From contig NZ_JAOSZE010000028.1 of assembly GCF_025630775.1 (NCBI RefSeq), forward strand, positions 1 to 64,000: a stretch of 64,000 bases of DNA, given 5' to 3'. Of this stretch, positions 60,985 to 64,000 are shown one piece after another; position 1 is the stretch's first letter; the number at the start of each line of letters is the position of its first letter. The notes beneath the pieces are model-generated. The model was not told where the DNA came from and did no database searches. It saw nothing but the letters and a program-made list of their open reading frames with translations. The position numbers and the translations under genes are program-made. This DNA is from Actinoplanes sp. KI2 (lineage in GTDB: Bacteria; Actinomycetota; Actinomycetes; Mycobacteriales; Micromonosporaceae).

Positions 60985-61919
60985 CCGACGTGATGACCCG
61001 CGCCGAGGTGGCGAACGCCGCCCCGGCGCGGGCACCCCGCCGCCGGTCGGGACAGTGGACGGCCTGGGGCTTCCTCACCCCGGTCGTGATCTACCTGGCC
61101 GCGTTCTACGCCTGGCCGCTCTACCGCAACCTCGACCTGAGCCTGCACAAGTACACGGTCCGATCGTTCGTGCAGGGCGGGGCGCCGTTCAGCGGGCTGG
61201 ACAACTACCGGGCCGTGATCGCCAACCCGACGTTCTGGCCGGCGCTGACCCACACCGTGGTGTTCACCGCCGTCTCGCTGCTGTTCCAGTTCACGATCGG
61301 GATGGCACTGGCGGTGTTCTTCGCCCAGAACTTCCGGCTCTCGGCGACGCTGCGCGCGCTGTTCCTCGTACCGTGGCTGCTGCCGTTGATCGTCAGCTCC
61401 TCGACCTGGAGCTGGATGATGAACAGCGACTCCGGCGTGATCAACTCGCTGCTCCAGGGCCTGGGCATCGATCCGGTCAACTGGCTGACCTCGCCGTCCT
61501 GGGCCCTGACCAGCGTGATCATCGCGAACGTCTGGATCGGCATTCCGTTCAACCTGGTGGTGCTCTACAGCGGGCTGCAGGCGATCCCGGCCGACCTCCA
61601 CGAGGCGGCCGCGCTGGACGGCGCGAGCGGCTGGCAGCGGTTCTGGCGGGTCACCTTCCCGCTGCTGCGGCCGGTCTCGGCGATCACCTTGCTGCTCGGG
61701 CTGGTCTACACCGTCAAGGTCTTCGACCTCATCTGGATCATGACGAAGGGCGGGCCGACCGACTCGTCCACCACGTTCGCCACCTGGTCGTACAAGCTGA
61801 GTTTCGGGAACCTGCTGCCACAGTTCGGGCCGGGCGCGGCGGTGGGGAACCTGCTGATCGTCATCGCGCTGGTCTTCGGGCTGCTGTACATCCGGACGCA
61901 GCGGAAGGCCATGTCATGA
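60981..61919 (+). CDS. Sugar ABC transporter permease (MalF/UgpA-like)
   Basis: A 312-residue CUT1 permease with six helices and the EAA loop HEAAALDGASGWQRFWRVTFP that docks the ATPase. The GTG overlaps the previous stop (GTGA); GTG at 60990 or ATG at 60993 are alternatives. No ATPase gene is in this operon, so a shared MsiK-like ATPase encoded elsewhere probably drives it, as is usual in actinomycetes. Confidence 0.92.
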   Translation: MTDVMTRAEVANAAPARAPRRRSGQWTAWGFLTPVVIYLAAFYAWPLYRNLDLSLHKYTVRSFVQGGAPFSGLDNYRAVIANPTFWPALTHTVVFTAVSLLFQFTIGMALAVFFAQNFRLSATLRALFLVPWLLPLIVSSSTWSWMMNSDSGVINSLLQGLGIDPVNWLTSPSWALTSVIIANVWIGIPFNLVVLYSGLQAIPADLHEAAALDGASGWQRFWRVTFPLLRPVSAITLLLGLVYTVKVFDLIWIMTKGGPTDSSTTFATWSYKLSFGNLLPQFGPGAAVGNLLIVIALVFGLLYIRTQRKAMS

Positions 61920-62725
61920 AAAGTCGCGTCAAGACGGGCGTTGCCATCCTGCTCACGGCGGTCATGCTCTTCCCCGTCTACTGGATGATCAACGTGTCCT
62001 TCACCAGGGACACCGACATGCGCCACGATCCGCCCTACCTGTTCCCGGTGCACGGCACGCTCGAGGGCTATTCGGCCGTTCTGCACCAGCAGATGCCTTA
62101 TCTGGGTACGAGTTTCTTCGTCGGTCTCGGCACGGTCGCGCTTACGCTGATCATCTCGGCGCCGGCCGGCTACTCCCTCGCCAAGCTGCGGCCGCGCGGC
62201 GGCGGTGTCCTCTCGTTCGTGCTGCTCATGGCACAGATGATCCCGGGGATCATCATGGCGATGGGCTTTTACGCCATCTATCTGCGCCTCGGCGTGCTCA
62301 ACAGCGCCCCGGGCCTGGTGCTGGCCGACTCGACCATCGCCGTGCCGTTCGGCGTCCTGATCTTCACGGCGTTCATGTCCGGGTTGCCGGGCGAACTGCT
62401 GAACGCGGCGGAGATCGATGGCGCGGGACCGTTTCGAACCTTCTGGTCGGTGGTGCTTCCGGTGAGCCGAAACGCGATCGTGACGGTGAGCCTGTTCGCG
62501 TTCCTCTGGGCGTGGTCCGACTTCGTCTTCGCCACCACGCTCGACGGCGGCGGCACCCGGCAGCCCATCACGCTCGGCATCTACCACTACATCGGCAACA
62601 ACAACCAGCAATGGAACGCCATCATGGCCACCGCCGTGATCGCCTCCATCCCCGCGACGCTGCTGCTCATCCTGGCTCAGCGCTATGTGGCCGCCGGTGT
62701 CACCGCCGGCGCCGTGAAAGATTGA
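61916..62725 (+). CDS. Sugar ABC transporter permease (MalG/UgpE-like)
   Basis: A 269-residue partner permease with six helices and the EAA loop LNAAEIDGAGPFRTFWSVVLP. The ATG overlaps the stop of the first permease (ATGA). The conserved LQNSFFVG-like region reads LGTSFFVGLGTVALTLIISA. Forms the heterodimeric channel with the preceding product. Confidence 0.92.
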   Translation: MKSRVKTGVAILLTAVMLFPVYWMINVSFTRDTDMRHDPPYLFPVHGTLEGYSAVLHQQMPYLGTSFFVGLGTVALTLIISAPAGYSLAKLRPRGGGVLSFVLLMAQMIPGIIMAMGFYAIYLRLGVLNSAPGLVLADSTIAVPFGVLIFTAFMSGLPGELLNAAEIDGAGPFRTFWSVVLPVSRNAIVTVSLFAFLWAWSDFVFATTLDGGGTRQPITLGIYHYIGNNNQQWNAIMATAVIASIPATLLLILAQRYVAAGVTAGAVKD

Positions 62726-62733
62726 GGACCATC

Positions 62734-64000
62734 ATGAACGGCCCCGCCGCGCCCACCCCGTCGGCGCTCGCCGCGCTGCGCCCGCTTCCGCTCACGGCCG
62801 TCCGGCTCGACCCCGCCGGCCTGCTCGGCGGCTGGCAGGAGCGCAACGCGTCGGCCACGCTGCCGCACTGCATCGAGCAGTTGACCGCCTACGGCAACCT
62901 CGCCAACCTGCGCCGGGTCACCGGCGACACGGACGCTGCGTTCCGCGGCATGTGGTTCGCCGACACCGACGTCTACAAGACGCTCGAAGCAATCGCCTGG
63001 GAGGCCGGGCGGACCGGCGCGAATCCCGAGTTCTTTGCGGACACTGCGGCGCTGGTCGAGAAGGCACAGGACGCGGACGGCTACGTGAATTCGTACTACC
63101 AGGTCGACCACCGTGCCGAGCAGTGGACGGACCTGGGCTTCAGCCACGAGATGTACAGCGCCGGGCACCTGATCCAGGCGGCGGTCGCCGCCGCGCGCGC
63201 CGCCGACGCGCCGCAGTTGGTCACCGTGGCGCGCCGGTTCGCCGACCTTCTGGTACGCCGGTTCGGGCCGGACGGAGCGGAAGTGATCGACGGCCATCCC
63301 GAGGTGGAGACGGCGCTGGTCGAGCTCTACCGGCTGACCGGGCATCGGCCGTACCTGGAGCTCGCGCAGCGGTTCTTGGATCTCCGGGGGCACGGACGGC
63401 TCGGCCAGGGCCGGTTCGGGCCCCGGTACTGGCAGGACCACCAGCCGCTGGCCGAGGCGCAGGAGGCGACCGGGCACGCGGTCCGGCAGGTGTATCTGCT
63501 GGCCGGCGCGGTGGACGTGGCGGTCGAGACGCACTCGGCGCAGCTGCTGGCGGCGGCCGAGCGGCTGTGGGAGTCGGCGCTGGCGAGCAAGACCTACCTT
63601 ACCGGCGGTCAGGGGTCGCGGCACAAGGACGAGAGCTTCGGCGACCCGTACGAGCTGCCGCCGGACCGCGCCTACGCGGAGACCTGCGCGGCGATCGGCA
63701 GCTTCCAGCTGGCCTGGCGGCTGCTGCTGGCCACCGGGAAGGCCCGCTACGCCGACGAGATGGAGCGCCTGCTCTACAACGGGATCGCGGCGAGCACGGC
63801 GCTGGACGGGCGCTCGTTCTTCTACTCCAACCCCCTGCAGTTGCGTGCGGGTCACGACGGGTCCCACGAGGACACGCCGTCGCAGCGGCTCACCTGGTAC
63901 TCGTGCGCGTGCTGCCCGCCGAACCTGGCCCGGCTGATGGCGTCGCTGCACGGTTATGCGGCAACCGGATCGTCGTCGTCGCTGGAGCTGCACCTCTATG
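62734..64000 (+). CDS. GH127 beta-L-arabinofuranosidase (partial, runs off the window)
   Basis: The first 422 residues of a DUF1680/GH127 hydrolase, open to the window edge. Typical motifs: LGGWQERNASATLPHCIEQL region at the start, DGYVNSYYQ, LYRLTGHRPYLELAQRFLD, LTGGQGSRHKDESFGDPYEL, AYAETCAAIGSFQLAWR and SCACCPPNLARLMASL. The Glu/Cys residues of the last two blocks form the zinc-cysteine centre, one Cys of the CC pair being the nucleophile. It removes beta-L-arabinofuranosyl units. No signal peptide, so it acts on imported sugars. GAGG precedes the ATG; eight bp after the permease. Confidence 0.92.
   Translation, partial: MNGPAAPTPSALAALRPLPLTAVRLDPAGLLGGWQERNASATLPHCIEQLTAYGNLANLRRVTGDTDAAFRGMWFADTDVYKTLEAIAWEAGRTGANPEFFADTAALVEKAQDADGYVNSYYQVDHRAEQWTDLGFSHEMYSAGHLIQAAVAAARAADAPQLVTVARRFADLLVRRFGPDGAEVIDGHPEVETALVELYRLTGHRPYLELAQRFLDLRGHGRLGQGRFGPRYWQDHQPLAEAQEATGHAVRQVYLLAGAVDVAVETHSAQLLAAAERLWESALASKTYLTGGQGSRHKDESFGDPYELPPDRAYAETCAAIGSFQLAWRLLLATGKARYADEMERLLYNGIAASTALDGRSFFYSNPLQLRAGHDGSHEDTPSQRLTWYSCACCPPNLARLMASLHGYAATGSSSSLELHLY

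Noticed and set aside
58213..61035. 940-codon minus-strand frame over the sugar operon
   Set aside because: It runs antisense to the lipoprotein gene and out of frame with the LacI gene; its start is built from the 20-bp repeat at the other end.

Overview
The window is high-GC (about 70% by eye) actinobacterial chromosome, most like Actinoplanes/Micromonosporaceae. The lineage call is an inference. It rests on extreme third-position GC, frequent GTG starts, four-base ATGA/GTGA gene overlaps, a mycothiol-type maleylpyruvate isomerase domain, an EgtA homologue, a SAM-IV riboswitch (an actinobacterial class) and a nitrate reductase/CysJ fusion. I see no rRNA, tRNA, CRISPR array, insertion sequence or prophage.

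Layout. 1-6.2 kb: a HEAT-like protein, a membrane protein, a SulP transporter coupled to a PAP2 protein, two head-to-head gene remnants that look like a deletion scar, and a small secreted protein. 6.3-12 kb: protocatechuate and 4-hydroxybenzoate catabolism (pcaHGBL, an IclR regulator, pobA) with one operator motif repeated before both transcription units. 12.1-15.1 kb: a secreted acetylxylan esterase and a GH10 xylanase, both with CBM2, and a CebR-like operator. 15.3-22.2 kb: small genes, a frameshifted MFS transporter and a 1394-aa nitrate reductase fusion. 22.2-36 kb: envelope and stress proteins, a membrane-anchored helix-hairpin-helix protein, a PstS-like lipoprotein with a sensor-like partner, a STAS protein, GNAT, ThrE, an M20 peptidase, an MFS exporter, an ECF sigma factor with SnoaL tail, an SDR and a mycothiol-linked protein. 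36-48.8 kb: DUF4190, VOC, a 1714-aa kinase/ATPase/GAF/diguanylate cyclase, serine deaminase behind a tandem glycine riboswitch, a degenerate EgtA-like protein, GH3 beta-glucosidase and an esterase. 48.8-58.3 kb: a PucR-type regulator, an SDR, a CBS protein, DUF1684, then a SAM-IV riboswitch heading a tight run of six genes (cysteine desulfurase-like enzyme, GAF-LuxR regulator, class II aldolase, CbbY-like phosphatase, DhaL, DhaK). 58.5-64 kb: a LacI regulator with a CTG start, a sugar ABC transporter and a GH127 beta-L-arabinofuranosidase cut by the window edge.

How the genes fit together. The theme is plant-biomass use: xylan deacetylation and cleavage, beta-glucoside and arabinofuranoside hydrolysis, sugar import, and catabolism of lignin-derived hydroxybenzoates. 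The most promising unexplored signals are the kinase-to-cyclic-di-GMP megaprotein, the SAM-IV-led aldolase/phosphatase/kinase run, the shared IclR operator and the CTG-initiated LacI repressor.
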